NCBI RefSeq assembly: GCF_009764685.1
Contig: NZ_VHLM01000055.1
Location: 109,570 to 173,569, forward strand
DNA from: Flavobacterium sp. I-STPP5a
GTDB lineage: Bacteria; Bacteroidota; Bacteroidia; Flavobacteriales; Flavobacteriaceae
Direction of reading: 5' to 3'
Length of the DNA stretch: 64,000 bases
Shown here: positions 16,845 through 25,262 of the stretch, piece by piece
Numbering within the stretch: position 1 is the stretch's first letter
Layout: every line of letters starts with the position of its first letter
The notes under the pieces: generated by a model
What the model was told of the DNA's origin: nothing
What the model saw: the letters and a program-made list of their open reading frames with translations, nothing else
The model's database searches: none
Position numbers and translations under genes: made by a program

Positions 16845-19265
16845 TTACCTTAAAACAGCACCAAGTTCCGTTTCAAAGTTCTTTTGCAACTTACTCATAA
16901 TTTTATCAATTTGAGCATCAGTAAGTGTTTTTGCATTGTCTTGAATGGTAAAACTCACTGCATATGATTTTTTTCCTTCGGGTAGGTTTTGACCTTCGTA
17001 AACATCAAATAGATCAATGTTTTTCAAAAGTCCTTTTTCAGTTTGTCTAGCCAAGTTGTATAAACTTTCATAACTAACTGTTTGATCTAGCAATAAAGCT
17101 AAGTCTCTCCGTACCTCAGGATATTTTGGAATCTCTGTATATTTAATTTTAGTGCTAATTTTTTTAAGGATTAAATCCCAATTAAAATCTGCATAAAACA
17201 CTTCTTGTTTTATTCCAAAATGTTTTAATATTACTTTTTTAACTACTCCTAATGAAACGATTGTGTCATTCCCAACAACAAGTGAAATTCCTTCAGCAAA
17301 AACATCAAGTTCAACGGGTTTAGTTTGTAATTTATCAATACCCAATCGAGATAAAATACCCAAAACATATCCTTTAAACAAAAAGAAATCTGAAGTTTTT
17401 TGTGTTCCAGTCCAGTTTTCTTGGTTTCTATTACCAGTAAGTAATAAACTTAAATGTTTTTTCTCTTCATAACCAGCAAGGTAGTTGTGGTATGTTTTGC
17501 CAAATTCAAACAGTTTTAAATCAGCGTTTTTACGATTGATATTGTAAGATACTGCCTCAAGACCAGAGAATAATAATGATTGTCTCATGGTTGATAAATC
17601 AGCACTCAAAGGATTTAACATGGTTACATTATTCGTAGGATTTAGTTGATCAGAAAGTGTAACGTAGTTTGCCGTTGTCAATGAGTTAGCCATCATTTCA
17701 TGAAATCCTTGAGAGTTCAATTGAGAGGCAATAACATTTTGAATTTTATAATCTTCGTTTCGTGGCGCGTTAAAAACCGTTGCATTCAATTTATTTGAAA
17801 AAGCAATATTGTTATAACCGTAAACTCTTAATAGTTCTTCAATAACATCAATTTCTCTTTGAACATCTACACGGTAAGCAGGAATAGTCAATCCTAGTCC
17901 AGCATCCGATACACTATTTACCTTAATGTCTAGTGAAACTAGAATTTTTTTAATAGTATCTTTTGGAATTTCCTGTCCAATTATTTTATTAACATTTTTG
18001 AAGTTCAGAAAAACATTAAAATCTTCAATTTTCTTTGGATACACATTCACTACATCTGATGTGATTTCGCCACCGGCAACTTCTTGAATTAGTAAAGCAG
18101 CACGCTTTAATGCATATTCAGTAATGCTAGGGTCAATTCCTCTTTCAAATCTAAAAGAGGCATCGGTATTAAGTTGATGTCTTTTAGCTGTTTTTCTAAT
18201 ACTTACAGGATTGAAATAGGCACTTTCCAAGAAAATAGAACTAGTACTTTCTGTAACTCCAGATTTTTTTCCTCCAAAAACACCTGCAATACAAAGTGGA
18301 CCTTTTTCATCACAAATCATTAAGTCTTCCTCATGCAATTCTCTTTCAACATCATCAAGAGTGGTGAATTTAGTCCCTGCTGCAAGAGTTTGCACGACTA
18401 CTTTTCCGTTTATTTTAGCAGCATCAAAGGCATGAAGGGGCTGACCCAATTCGTGTAAAACATAGTTAGTGACATCAACAATGTTATTTTTTGGGTTTAA
18501 CCCAATAGATTTTAATCTGTTTTGTAACCAAGCAGGAGAAGGTTTCACTTCAATACCTGAGATTGTAACTCCACAATATCTAGGTGCTAATTTTGGTTCT
18601 TTAACATCAATATCAATCTTTAAAGTTCTTTTATCTACTCTAAAATTACTAACTGAAGGTGTAATAAGCTCTACGCTAACTCCATTTTGTAAAAGTCCTG
18701 CTCTCAAATCTCTTGCTGTGCCTAGATGACTCATGGCATCAGCACGATTTGGTGTTAATCCTATTTCAAAAACTTCATCATTTTCTATTTTAAAAACAGT
18801 TGCAGCGGCTGTTCCAGGAACCAATGAATCATCAAGGATCATGATTCCGTCGTGGCTTTCGCCAAGGCCTAACTCATCTTCAGCACAAATCATTCCGTGG
18901 CTTTCTTGACCTCTAATTTTTCCTTTCTTGATTGTAAAAGCGTTACCCTCTTTATCATACAATTCAGTACCAATAGTAGCAACAGGCACTTTTTGTCCTG
19001 CACCTACGTTACTAGCACCACAAACTACTTGTATGGGTGTTCCAGTTCCTATATCAACCGTTGTTATTTTCAGTCTGTCAGCATCTGGATGTTGTACACA
19101 TGTTAATACATGACCTATAACTACTCCTTCTAATCCTCCTTTAATAGATTGGTACTTTTCAACCACTTCTACCTCAAGCCCTAAATCTGTAAGCAATGCA
19201 GCTGTTTCTTCGGATTTCCAGTCTATTTTTATAAATTGTTTTAACCAGTTGTATGATATTTTCAT
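16845..19265 (-). CDS. pheT: Phenylalanine--tRNA ligase beta subunit
   Basis: An 806-residue PheT, the usual bacterial length of about 800, which pairs with PheS to charge tRNA-Phe. Domains in order: the short start MKISYNWLKQFI; a tRNA-binding (EMAP-like) domain about 40-150 (GHVLTCVQHPDADRLKITTV); and the B3/B4 editing domain about 210-395. The editing domain carries FDAAKINGKVVVQ and FERGIDPSITEYALKRAA. Then come the B5 domain about 400-480, the catalytic-like core about 490-690, and a C-terminal ferredoxin-fold anticodon-binding domain about 715-806 (YPEVRRDLALLLD). pheS is not adjacent, as in other Bacteroidota. It is monocistronic with its own promoter-like box. Confidence 0.97.
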   Translation of the reverse strand: MKISYNWLKQFIKIDWKSEETAALLTDLGLEVEVVEKYQSIKGGLEGVVIGHVLTCVQHPDADRLKITTVDIGTGTPIQVVCGASNVGAGQKVPVATIGTELYDKEGNAFTIKKGKIRGQESHGMICAEDELGLGESHDGIMILDDSLVPGTAAATVFKIENDEVFEIGLTPNRADAMSHLGTARDLRAGLLQNGVSVELITPSVSNFRVDKRTLKIDIDVKEPKLAPRYCGVTISGIEVKPSPAWLQNRLKSIGLNPKNNIVDVTNYVLHELGQPLHAFDAAKINGKVVVQTLAAGTKFTTLDDVERELHEEDLMICDEKGPLCIAGVFGGKKSGVTESTSSIFLESAYFNPVSIRKTAKRHQLNTDASFRFERGIDPSITEYALKRAALLIQEVAGGEITSDVVNVYPKKIEDFNVFLNFKNVNKIIGQEIPKDTIKKILVSLDIKVNSVSDAGLGLTIPAYRVDVQREIDVIEELLRVYGYNNIAFSNKLNATVFNAPRNEDYKIQNVIASQLNSQGFHEMMANSLTTANYVTLSDQLNPTNNVTMLNPLSADLSTMRQSLLFSGLEAVSYNINRKNADLKLFEFGKTYHNYLAGYEEKKHLSLLLTGNRNQENWTGTQKTSDFFLFKGYVLGILSRLGIDKLQTKPVELDVFAEGISLVVGNDTIVSLGVVKKVILKHFGIKQEVFYADFNWDLILKKISTKIKYTEIPKYPEVRRDLALLLDQTVSYESLYNLARQTEKGLLKNIDLFDVYEGQNLPEGKKSYAVSFTIQDNAKTLTDAQIDKIMSKLQKNFETELGAVLR

Positions 19266-19316
19266 TTGTATTTTTTAATGATATTGCTTTACAAGTCCTG
19301 TTTTCAAAGACGCGTG

Positions 19317-19324
19317 CAAATATA
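19317..19324 (-). promoter_or_regulatory. Candidate pheT -7 box
   Basis: TATATTTG on the minus strand fits TAnnTTTG and lies about 50 bp before the pheT start codon. I do not see a good -33 TTG at the expected distance, and no phenylalanine-rich leader peptide is present in the leader. Confidence 0.4.
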
Positions 19325-19664
19325 AGGATTGCAGTTTGTAGTAAGAAACTATTTTTTTATTTTTTAAGTTGTAATTGTATTCATTTCAAATTTCTGATTT
19401 TTATTTTTTTTTAGCTATGTATAATTATTTAATTCATATAAAATTATGTGGGATATACTATTCAAAATAATTCAACTTAATCTGTTTTTAAATTATTACC
19501 ATTCAAATGCTCAATCGATTTCGTAAAAATTTATTAACATTCAACTCTACTACAACGATAGAGTGCTAATAACTTTAAAAAAGCAAAATATATATAAGAA
19601 TAATAATAAAAATTATACAAATAAAATATTAATTTCATAAAATATTAACTAAAAAAATCAACTT
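19325..19664. other. AT-rich intergenic region upstream of the amylase gene
   Basis: About 340 bases, very AT-rich and without an open frame worth calling. The only structure I see is a 6-bp inverted repeat, ACTCTA (19544-19549) and TAGAGT (19559-19564), about 100 bp before the amylase start. It could be an operator. No clear -33/-7 pair is visible for the amylase gene. Confidence 0.4.
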
Positions 19665-22043
19665 ATGAAAGCAAAAAATTATTTATTGTTGCTCTTTTTA
19701 CTATTGTTACACCCCATTGTTTTTTCACAAACAACTGCCACTGGGAGAGAAGTTATGATGCAAGGTTTTCATTGGACCACTGATGTTTCAACAACCAAAT
19801 GGTACGATGTGATAAAAAGTAATTCAACAGCATTGCAAACTGGTGGATTCGATGCTATTTGGTTACCTCCGCCAAGTAAATCAACAGGAGGAATGGGGTA
19901 TATACCAACAGTTTGGTATGACTTGAATAACGCTCATGGCACCCAAGCACAATTAACATCATTAATAACTGATCTTCATTCAAAAAACATAAAGGTTATT
20001 GCAGACATTGTGGTCAATCATCGTGGCGGAACAACTGGGTGGTATGATTTTTCGACACCATCATGGAATACTCCAACACAAACTTGGTCCATTTGCAATA
20101 ATTCTAATATTAGTCCTTCTGGACAAAAAGGAACTGGAAATCCAGATTATGATCCTGTTCAAGCAGGTTTAAAATCTCCCGGTACTTCAGGATTGTTTTC
20201 TGCAGCTAGAGATTTAGACCATTCTAATGTTGAAGTTAGAAATGGTATCAAAACTTGGATGCTTTGGTTGAAAAATCAAATAGGTTTTGATGGATGGCGT
20301 TATGATTTTGTTCATGGCTTTGATGGAAAATATATTAAAGAATATAACGATGCTACCTCGCCATATTTTGCTGTAGGGGAATTGCTAGAAGGTGACCGCA
20401 ATAGAATTGTAAAATGGTTAGATTACACAAAGGGTGGAACTAATACAGCTTCTTCAACTGCTTTTGATTTTGCAACCAAAAGCGCACTCCAAAATGCATT
20501 TAATGATAATAATTTAAGTTATTTAAAAGATGGTTCTGGCAAAGCTTCTGGTTTAATTGGAGTTTGGCCAGATAAAGCAGTAACTATGCTTGATAATCAC
20601 GATACGGGACCTGTGCCTTATGGTCAAGATTTATGGATTTTTCCTGGATCAAAAGTATTAAATGGTTATGCCTATATTTTAACTCATCCTGGAACTCCGA
20701 TGGTTTGGTGGCCTCATTATTTTAATTGGGGAATCAAATCTCAAATTGATGCTATGATTAAAATTAGAAAAGATAATTTACTATCTAACACCTCTACCTT
20801 AAATATAGTAACAGCTTCAAATAATCTATATGCAGCTATTATTGACAATAAAGTGGCAATGAAATTAGGATCAGATAATTGGTCTCCTTCTGGAACAGGT
20901 TGGACATTAAAATTATCTGGCACAGGTTTTGCAATTTGGGACAAGGCAAGTGCTGTTGATGTACCAAGCCTAACAGTAAGTCAGGTAGGAGGTTTTTTTA
21001 CAACCGGAACAACGGTTAACACTACTTTAACAGCTAATACTTCTACATCTACTATATATTATACTCTAGATGGTACAACACCAACCATTGCATCGCCGTC
21101 CGCAGTTGGTTCAGTAACACTTTCCATTAATACCACTAAAACTCTTAATGCTTTTGTGAGAAATTCTGTAGGTGCAAACTCTACAATCAGAACAGAAACA
21201 TACACTTTTGGTACATTACCAACATTTACCGTATACTTTAAAAAACCAGCAAACTGGAATTCAACTGTAAAAGTATACTACTGGTCTCCAACAGGTACAG
21301 CACCAACGGTAGCTTGGCCGGGAGTTGCAATGACAAAAGATTGTGGTGATTGGTACAAATTTACTTTCCCATCTACTGTAAGCGCAACAAACTTAATATT
21401 TAACGATGGAACATTAAAAACTGCTGATCTTGCTACTACTGCCGGAATTAAGTATTATGATAGTGCTTGGTTAGCTAGTGAACCAGCAAATCGTTGTCCT
21501 GCTCAAACAACTATGACAGTTTATTTTAAACCTCCAACAAATTGGACAACAATACCAAAAATTCATTATTGGAATGCTACCCCTACTGGAAGTGCAGCCA
21601 ATACAACATGGCCAGGAGTTGCTATGGTAGCAGATGTAAATGGGTTTTATAAATATACTATTACAGGACCTACATCAACAAATTTAATTTTTAATAATGG
21701 CTCAAGTGGGACTGATAATCAAACCCCAGATTTATTAAATAAAACAAATGGATATTCTTACAATTGGGGAGTTAATACTGCCAGATTAGCTTCAAAAACC
21801 GAAATTAAACTGGAAAGCACTTCAGTTTTTGTATTCCCAAATCCAGTAAGTAGTACATTACAAATCAATTCAAGTTCAAAAGCATTGGATTTTCAGATCT
21901 TGTCTGCAAGCGGAAAAGTTGTTCAATCTGGAAAAGCAAATAACAACAGTATTGATCTTAGTAATTTAAATAAAGGTCTCTATTTTATCCAAATTGTATT
22001 TGAAACCGGAGAAGAATACAAACAAAAAATCATTAAAAAATAA
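19665..22043 (+). CDS. Secreted alpha-amylase (GH13) with starch-binding modules and T9SS sorting domain
   Basis: A 792-residue enzyme cleaving alpha-1,4 links in starch. It has a signal peptide (residues 1-21), then a GH13 catalytic domain (about 25-435). That domain shows region I DIVVNH, the nucleophile Asp214 in GWRYDFV, the acid/base Glu239 in VGELLEG, and Asp313 in LDNHDTG. A short Fn3/chitobiase-like domain (about 440-515) follows, then two tandem starch-binding modules of the CBM26 kind (about 522-605 and 618-695). Both modules share TVYFK(K/P)P.NW, YW and WPGVAM. The C-terminal 75 residues (VFPNPVSSTLQI..LSNLNKGLYFIQI..KIIKK) form a type A T9SS sorting domain, so the enzyme is exported to the surface or medium. 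It is monocistronic. Confidence 0.95.
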   Translation: MKAKNYLLLLFLLLLHPIVFSQTTATGREVMMQGFHWTTDVSTTKWYDVIKSNSTALQTGGFDAIWLPPPSKSTGGMGYIPTVWYDLNNAHGTQAQLTSLITDLHSKNIKVIADIVVNHRGGTTGWYDFSTPSWNTPTQTWSICNNSNISPSGQKGTGNPDYDPVQAGLKSPGTSGLFSAARDLDHSNVEVRNGIKTWMLWLKNQIGFDGWRYDFVHGFDGKYIKEYNDATSPYFAVGELLEGDRNRIVKWLDYTKGGTNTASSTAFDFATKSALQNAFNDNNLSYLKDGSGKASGLIGVWPDKAVTMLDNHDTGPVPYGQDLWIFPGSKVLNGYAYILTHPGTPMVWWPHYFNWGIKSQIDAMIKIRKDNLLSNTSTLNIVTASNNLYAAIIDNKVAMKLGSDNWSPSGTGWTLKLSGTGFAIWDKASAVDVPSLTVSQVGGFFTTGTTVNTTLTANTSTSTIYYTLDGTTPTIASPSAVGSVTLSINTTKTLNAFVRNSVGANSTIRTETYTFGTLPTFTVYFKKPANWNSTVKVYYWSPTGTAPTVAWPGVAMTKDCGDWYKFTFPSTVSATNLIFNDGTLKTADLATTAGIKYYDSAWLASEPANRCPAQTTMTVYFKPPTNWTTIPKIHYWNATPTGSAANTTWPGVAMVADVNGFYKYTITGPTSTNLIFNNGSSGTDNQTPDLLNKTNGYSYNWGVNTARLASKTEIKLESTSVFVFPNPVSSTLQINSSSKALDFQILSASGKVVQSGKANNNSIDLSNLNKGLYFIQIVFETGEEYKQKIIKK

Positions 22044-22061
22044 ACCTTTATATTAACAAAA

Positions 22062-22092
22062 ATGACTCAAACTTAATTTATGTTTGAGTCAT
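22062..22092. terminator. Hairpin after the amylase gene
   Basis: A perfect 11-bp stem, ATGACTCAAAC (22062-22072) and GTTTGAGTCAT (22082-22092), lies between two convergent genes. The T run is short, so termination strength is uncertain. Confidence 0.7.
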
Positions 22093-22139
22093 TTGTTCTA
22101 TAATTACTACTTAAAATCTTGATTATAACACAAATATAT

Positions 22140-22544
22140 TTATTCAACTACTTTCTTATCAAACACTTGAACTTGACTTTTTAACCTTTCAACAAGCATG
22201 CTCATCATTCGTTTGTTTAAATTAGAGCTATTATTTGTGTAGATTTCATACTCAGAAATGGTAAATAATCCCGAAATCATTCCTTTGAGTGCATTTCTAA
22301 ATTTAATGTCCTTTTGAACAGCATTATCGATAGTTTTCATTTTCTTATCTACCGAAAAATTATCAAAATCTATTTTATTTTTTTTTAAATAATTTGAAAA
22401 AGAAGCACATATTATTTCGTTCTGTAATTTCAAAATAGGACGAAGTACTTCATTCTGAAAGGATTCTTCGGTTGTTGATTGACTAGTTATAACGCCTAAT
22501 GTTTCTCCTCTAAATTCAGCTATAAAATGATCTCTTGCTTCCAT
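22140..22544 (-). CDS. Conserved helical protein of unknown function
   Basis: A 134-residue soluble, all-helical protein. It contains the conserved-looking blocks EFRGETLGV, LRPILKLQNE, AVQKDIKFRNALKGMISGLFT and SNLNKRMMSMLVERLKSQVQ. Similar Flavobacteriaceae proteins are often labelled glyoxalase in automatic annotation, but none of the metal ligands or beta-alpha-beta modules of that fold are visible here. I would not use that name. It is monocistronic, divergent from the thioesterase gene. Confidence 0.7.
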   Translation of the reverse strand: MEARDHFIAEFRGETLGVITSQSTTEESFQNEVLRPILKLQNEIICASFSNYLKKNKIDFDNFSVDKKMKTIDNAVQKDIKFRNALKGMISGLFTISEYEIYTNNSSNLNKRMMSMLVERLKSQVQVFDKKVVE

Positions 22545-22612
22545 TTTTTTTTGTTTAAAATTAAAAAATATAAAAGTAAAAAAGGTTTATTTTTACAAGT
22601 AAATTTAAAACG

Positions 22613-22996
22613 ATGAGATTTCATACTAGAAAGTGGGTAAAACCCGAAGATTTAAATCCCAATGGCACCTTATTTGGAGGGAAACTCCTTGCTTGGATTG
22701 ACGAGGAACTAGCTTTATATACCATTGTGCAACTAGAAAATTCCAGAATTGTGACTAAATATATGTCCGAAATTAATTTCAGGAGTTCCGCAAAACAAGG
22801 TGATATTATAGAGATAGGGATAGATGTCATCAAGTTCGGCACCACATCAATTACCTTAAAATGTGAAGCTCGTAATATGATGACACGAGAAACCATTATC
22901 TCTATTGATCAAACTACAATGGTTAATGTTGATGAGCATGGAAAACCCAAACCACACGGAAAAACTTCAATTGAGTTTGTAAAAGACAGATTGTAA
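22613..22996 (+). CDS. Acyl-CoA thioesterase (hotdog fold, YciA-like)
   Basis: A 127-residue single hotdog-fold domain. The segment LNPNGTLFGGKLLAWIDEELA corresponds to the YciA/BACH signature (NPxGxxFGGxLLxWMD) with the catalytic Asp in WID and the central helix. ISIDQTTMVNVDEHGKPKPH matches the end of the domain. Such enzymes hydrolyse acyl-CoA esters in the cytoplasm and act as hexamers. The stop codon lies inside a hairpin shared with the convergent mechanosensitive channel gene. Confidence 0.9.
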   Translation: MRFHTRKWVKPEDLNPNGTLFGGKLLAWIDEELALYTIVQLENSRIVTKYMSEINFRSSAKQGDIIEIGIDVIKFGTTSITLKCEARNMMTRETIISIDQTTMVNVDEHGKPKPHGKTSIEFVKDRL

Positions 22997-23008
22997 AAGC
23001 TGTCTTTT
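22981..23008. terminator. Hairpin overlapping the ends of two convergent genes
   Basis: AAAAGACAG (22981-22989) pairs with CTGTCTTTT (23000-23008). The hairpin overlaps the last codons of the thioesterase gene and the stop codon of the channel gene. Confidence 0.6.
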
Positions 23009-24257
23009 AATTGTTTAACTCAATTTTAGATTCGAATATTTCTAAATCAAAATAACCGACAGCAGCTATGATGTGATCAAAAATATCAGACATAATGTAC
23101 TCATAGTTTTCAAATCGTTTGTCATAAGAAAAGGCATACACTTCAAGAGGAACACCATGCTCTGTTGATTGTAATTGCCTGCATAACATGAGCATGTCTT
23201 TGTTCAAGCCAGGATAATTGAATAAATATTCGGTGATGTACTTTCTAAACAAGCCTAAGTTTGTCAAATTTCGACCATTTATAGCCAGTGATTTATCTAT
23301 TCTATTTTCAAGATTGTATTTTTCAATCTCATTTTTTCTTTCGTCAAGGTAATGGCTTATCAAGTGTATTTTTTTTAATCCCACTAACTCTGTTTCTTCA
23401 AGAAAACGGATACTGCTTGTTTTAATTAAGATGTGGCGTTTAATTCTTCGTCCATCTGAGTTGAGCATACCGCGCCAGTTTTGAAAAGAATCTGAACTCA
23501 AACTGTAGGTAGGAATTGTAGTAGTAGTGTTGTCAAAATTCCGAACCTTAACCGTTGCTAAATTGATTTCAATTACATCTCCGTCTGCGCCAAATTTATC
23601 CATCGTAATCCAATCCCCAATTCGAACCATATCATTTATAGAAACTTGCACACTCGATACAAAACCTAAGATCGTATCTCTAAAAATCAAAATAATCACC
23701 GCAGATACGGCTCCCAAAATAGTTAAAAGTTCTTTTTTGTCAATGTCAAACAGCTTAGATATTATTAATGTAGTACCGATGACCCACAATAGAATCATGA
23801 TTACCTGAATAAAACTATCTATCGGTTTGTCACTATAACGAGGTTGTAGTTTTAAATAATCTCGCAAAGCATTAAAAATAGTTCTGATAATCCACAATAC
23901 GAGTACAATAATATAAATACCAACTATTTTTGCAAAAATCCCTTCCCAATATTCAAATCGTTCTAAAATTACGGGTACAGATTTGTAAACAAACAAAAGC
24001 GGTATCAAATGCGCAATGTATTTTGCCGTTTTATTTGAAACCAATAAATCGTCAAATTTTGTCTTAGTTTTTTGAGCAATAATAGCTAGAATAGTTACTA
24101 ATACAAGTCTGAAAACAAGATATATAATATACGAAAGTACACATAGCACAACAATATTAAGGAGCAAACTGATATAAGAAGCCGTGCTACTCCCCAAACC
24201 TATTTTTCGAAAAATAGGATATATAAAAGTGAAAATTTTCTCGATGTATTTAAACAT
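23007..24257 (-). CDS. Small-conductance mechanosensitive channel (MscS family)
   Basis: A 416-residue inner-membrane protein with an N-terminal set of hydrophobic helices (about 20-50, 85-110, 150-165). The MscS pore helix and beta domain follow: LTILGAVSAVIILIFRDTILG (pore, near 184-204), then SVQVSINDMVRIGDWITMDKFGADGDVIEINLATVKVRNFDNTT, in which the IGDWI and NLATVKVRNFD blocks are the MscS beta-domain signature. The C-terminal third is a mixed alpha/beta cytoplasmic domain longer than in E. coli MscS. It releases solutes under hypo-osmotic shock. Its start overlaps the upstream DUF3817 gene by 8 bp, so the two are likely co-expressed. Confidence 0.9.
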   Translation of the reverse strand: MFKYIEKIFTFIYPIFRKIGLGSSTASYISLLLNIVVLCVLSYIIYLVFRLVLVTILAIIAQKTKTKFDDLLVSNKTAKYIAHLIPLLFVYKSVPVILERFEYWEGIFAKIVGIYIIVLVLWIIRTIFNALRDYLKLQPRYSDKPIDSFIQVIMILLWVIGTTLIISKLFDIDKKELLTILGAVSAVIILIFRDTILGFVSSVQVSINDMVRIGDWITMDKFGADGDVIEINLATVKVRNFDNTTTTIPTYSLSSDSFQNWRGMLNSDGRRIKRHILIKTSSIRFLEETELVGLKKIHLISHYLDERKNEIEKYNLENRIDKSLAINGRNLTNLGLFRKYITEYLFNYPGLNKDMLMLCRQLQSTEHGVPLEVYAFSYDKRFENYEYIMSDIFDHIIAAVGYFDLEIFESKIELNN

Positions 24258-24528
24258 TTTTTAGGTATTTTCTTTCTATATAAAAAGTGCCAAAAGGAGG
24301 GATAGAGGCTATACAAATGACAAAATACTTTTTAAAATCCCACTTCTCAGTAAATTTCAAAACAGTAGCAAGCACAATGTACGCGGTAAATAAAACACCG
24401 TGTGCCATTCCAATATGTTTTACATAAATAGGATCATTAAATAAATACTTCATTGGCATGGCAAAGAAAAACAGCAATAAGGCAGAAATTCCTTCAACGA
24501 TAGCTGTGATTTTAAAAATTTTAAGCAT
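24250..24528 (-). CDS. DUF3817-like small membrane protein
   Basis: A 92-residue protein with three predicted transmembrane helices. It begins FKITAIVEGISALLLFFFAM and continues HIGMAHGVLFTAYIVLA, a pattern typical of DUF3817, whose role is unknown. It overlaps the downstream channel gene by 8 bp, so it may assist or be co-regulated with the channel. It is divergent from the next gene. Confidence 0.8.
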   Translation of the reverse strand: MLKIFKITAIVEGISALLLFFFAMPMKYLFNDPIYVKHIGMAHGVLFTAYIVLATVLKFTEKWDFKKYFVICIASIPPFGTFYIERKYLKNV

Positions 24529-24550
24529 TTGTATTTTTTTATTTTGAAGA

Positions 24551-24609
24551 CAAAATTAAGTATAAACATTGATTTTAGATACTAAAATCACAAAACTAAA
24601 TTACTTTTG
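24551..24609. promoter_or_regulatory. Divergent -7 boxes between DUF3817 and DUF6155 genes
   Basis: On the minus strand TAATTTTG (24551-24558) precedes the DUF3817 start by about 22 bp. On the plus strand TACTTTTG (24602-24609) precedes the next gene by about 18 bp. Both fit TAnnTTTG; neither has a convincing -33 box at the usual distance. Confidence 0.5.
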
Positions 24610-24627
24610 TATGCATAAACTTTGATA

Positions 24628-25155
24628 ATGAGCAAGCGAGATTTAAAAAAATATGTGGCACAATTGACTAAAGAGCAACTCGAAGAGCAAATTATAGAGT
24701 TGTACGAGAAATTTAGTCCCGTAAAAGTCTATTATGATTTCGTTTTTAATCCAAAAGAAGACAATCTTTTAAAAGAAGCTAAAGTAAAAATTGCCTATGA
24801 ATATTTTCCTGTAAAAAAATCAGGTAGACGTAGCCGACCTAAAATGAGACGTTCTGTAGCTCAAAAATACATCAAACACTTTATATCTCTAGGTGTTGAT
24901 CCTTTTATTATCACCGATTTGATGCTATATAACATTGAAATTGCTCAAACATTTGCTTCAGAAAATGCAATCAAACAAGATCTTTTTTTTAAAAGTATGT
25001 TCAATTCCTTTGAGCAAGTCGTAGTTTATTTAATAGCAAATGCCATCTTAACCGATTTTAAAACGAGACTCAGCCAAATACATCATGCTGTTATAGATCA
25101 AAAATGGTGTAACATCTCTGAATTTGATGCTATTATGGATCGATTAGAATATTAA
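24628..25155 (+). CDS. DUF6155-like protein
   Basis: A 175-residue soluble protein of unknown function. The start is set at ATG 24628; a TTG two codons earlier adds nothing. The sequence begins MSKRDLKKYVAQLTKEQLEE and contains YYDFVFNPKEDNLL, RPKMRRSVAQKYIKHFISLG and TDLMLYNIEIAQTF, blocks I recall from DUF6155 proteins of Bacteroidota and Firmicutes. The fold looks alpha-helical and acts in the cytoplasm. It is monocistronic, with a -7 box just upstream. Confidence 0.75.
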   Translation: MSKRDLKKYVAQLTKEQLEEQIIELYEKFSPVKVYYDFVFNPKEDNLLKEAKVKIAYEYFPVKKSGRRSRPKMRRSVAQKYIKHFISLGVDPFIITDLMLYNIEIAQTFASENAIKQDLFFKSMFNSFEQVVVYLIANAILTDFKTRLSQIHHAVIDQKWCNISEFDAIMDRLEY

Positions 25156-25208
25156 TAGACTACCATAATTTAAAATTAATTAATCAGCTACAGTTTTTTT
25201 AAATAAAA

Positions 25209-25242
25209 TTGTCAATTAAACTGTTTTTTAGGTGTATTTTTG
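25209..25242 (+). promoter_or_regulatory. Candidate promoter of the helicase gene at 25263
   Basis: TTG at 25209-25211 and TATTTTTG at 25235-25242 are separated by 23 bases. The -7 box fits TAnnTTTG. The predicted start of transcription lies about 15 bp before the ATG, giving a very short leader. Confidence 0.55.
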
Positions 25243-25262
25243 CAAAAATCCAATAATTAGCA

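Noticed and set aside
19266..19330. Phe-rich leader peptide before pheT
   Set aside because: Translation of the leader in all frames gives no run of Phe codons and no terminator hairpin before the ATG.
22140..22544. Glyoxalase
   Set aside because: Automatic annotation of similar proteins uses this name, but the sequence is all-helical and has none of the beta-alpha-beta modules or metal ligands.
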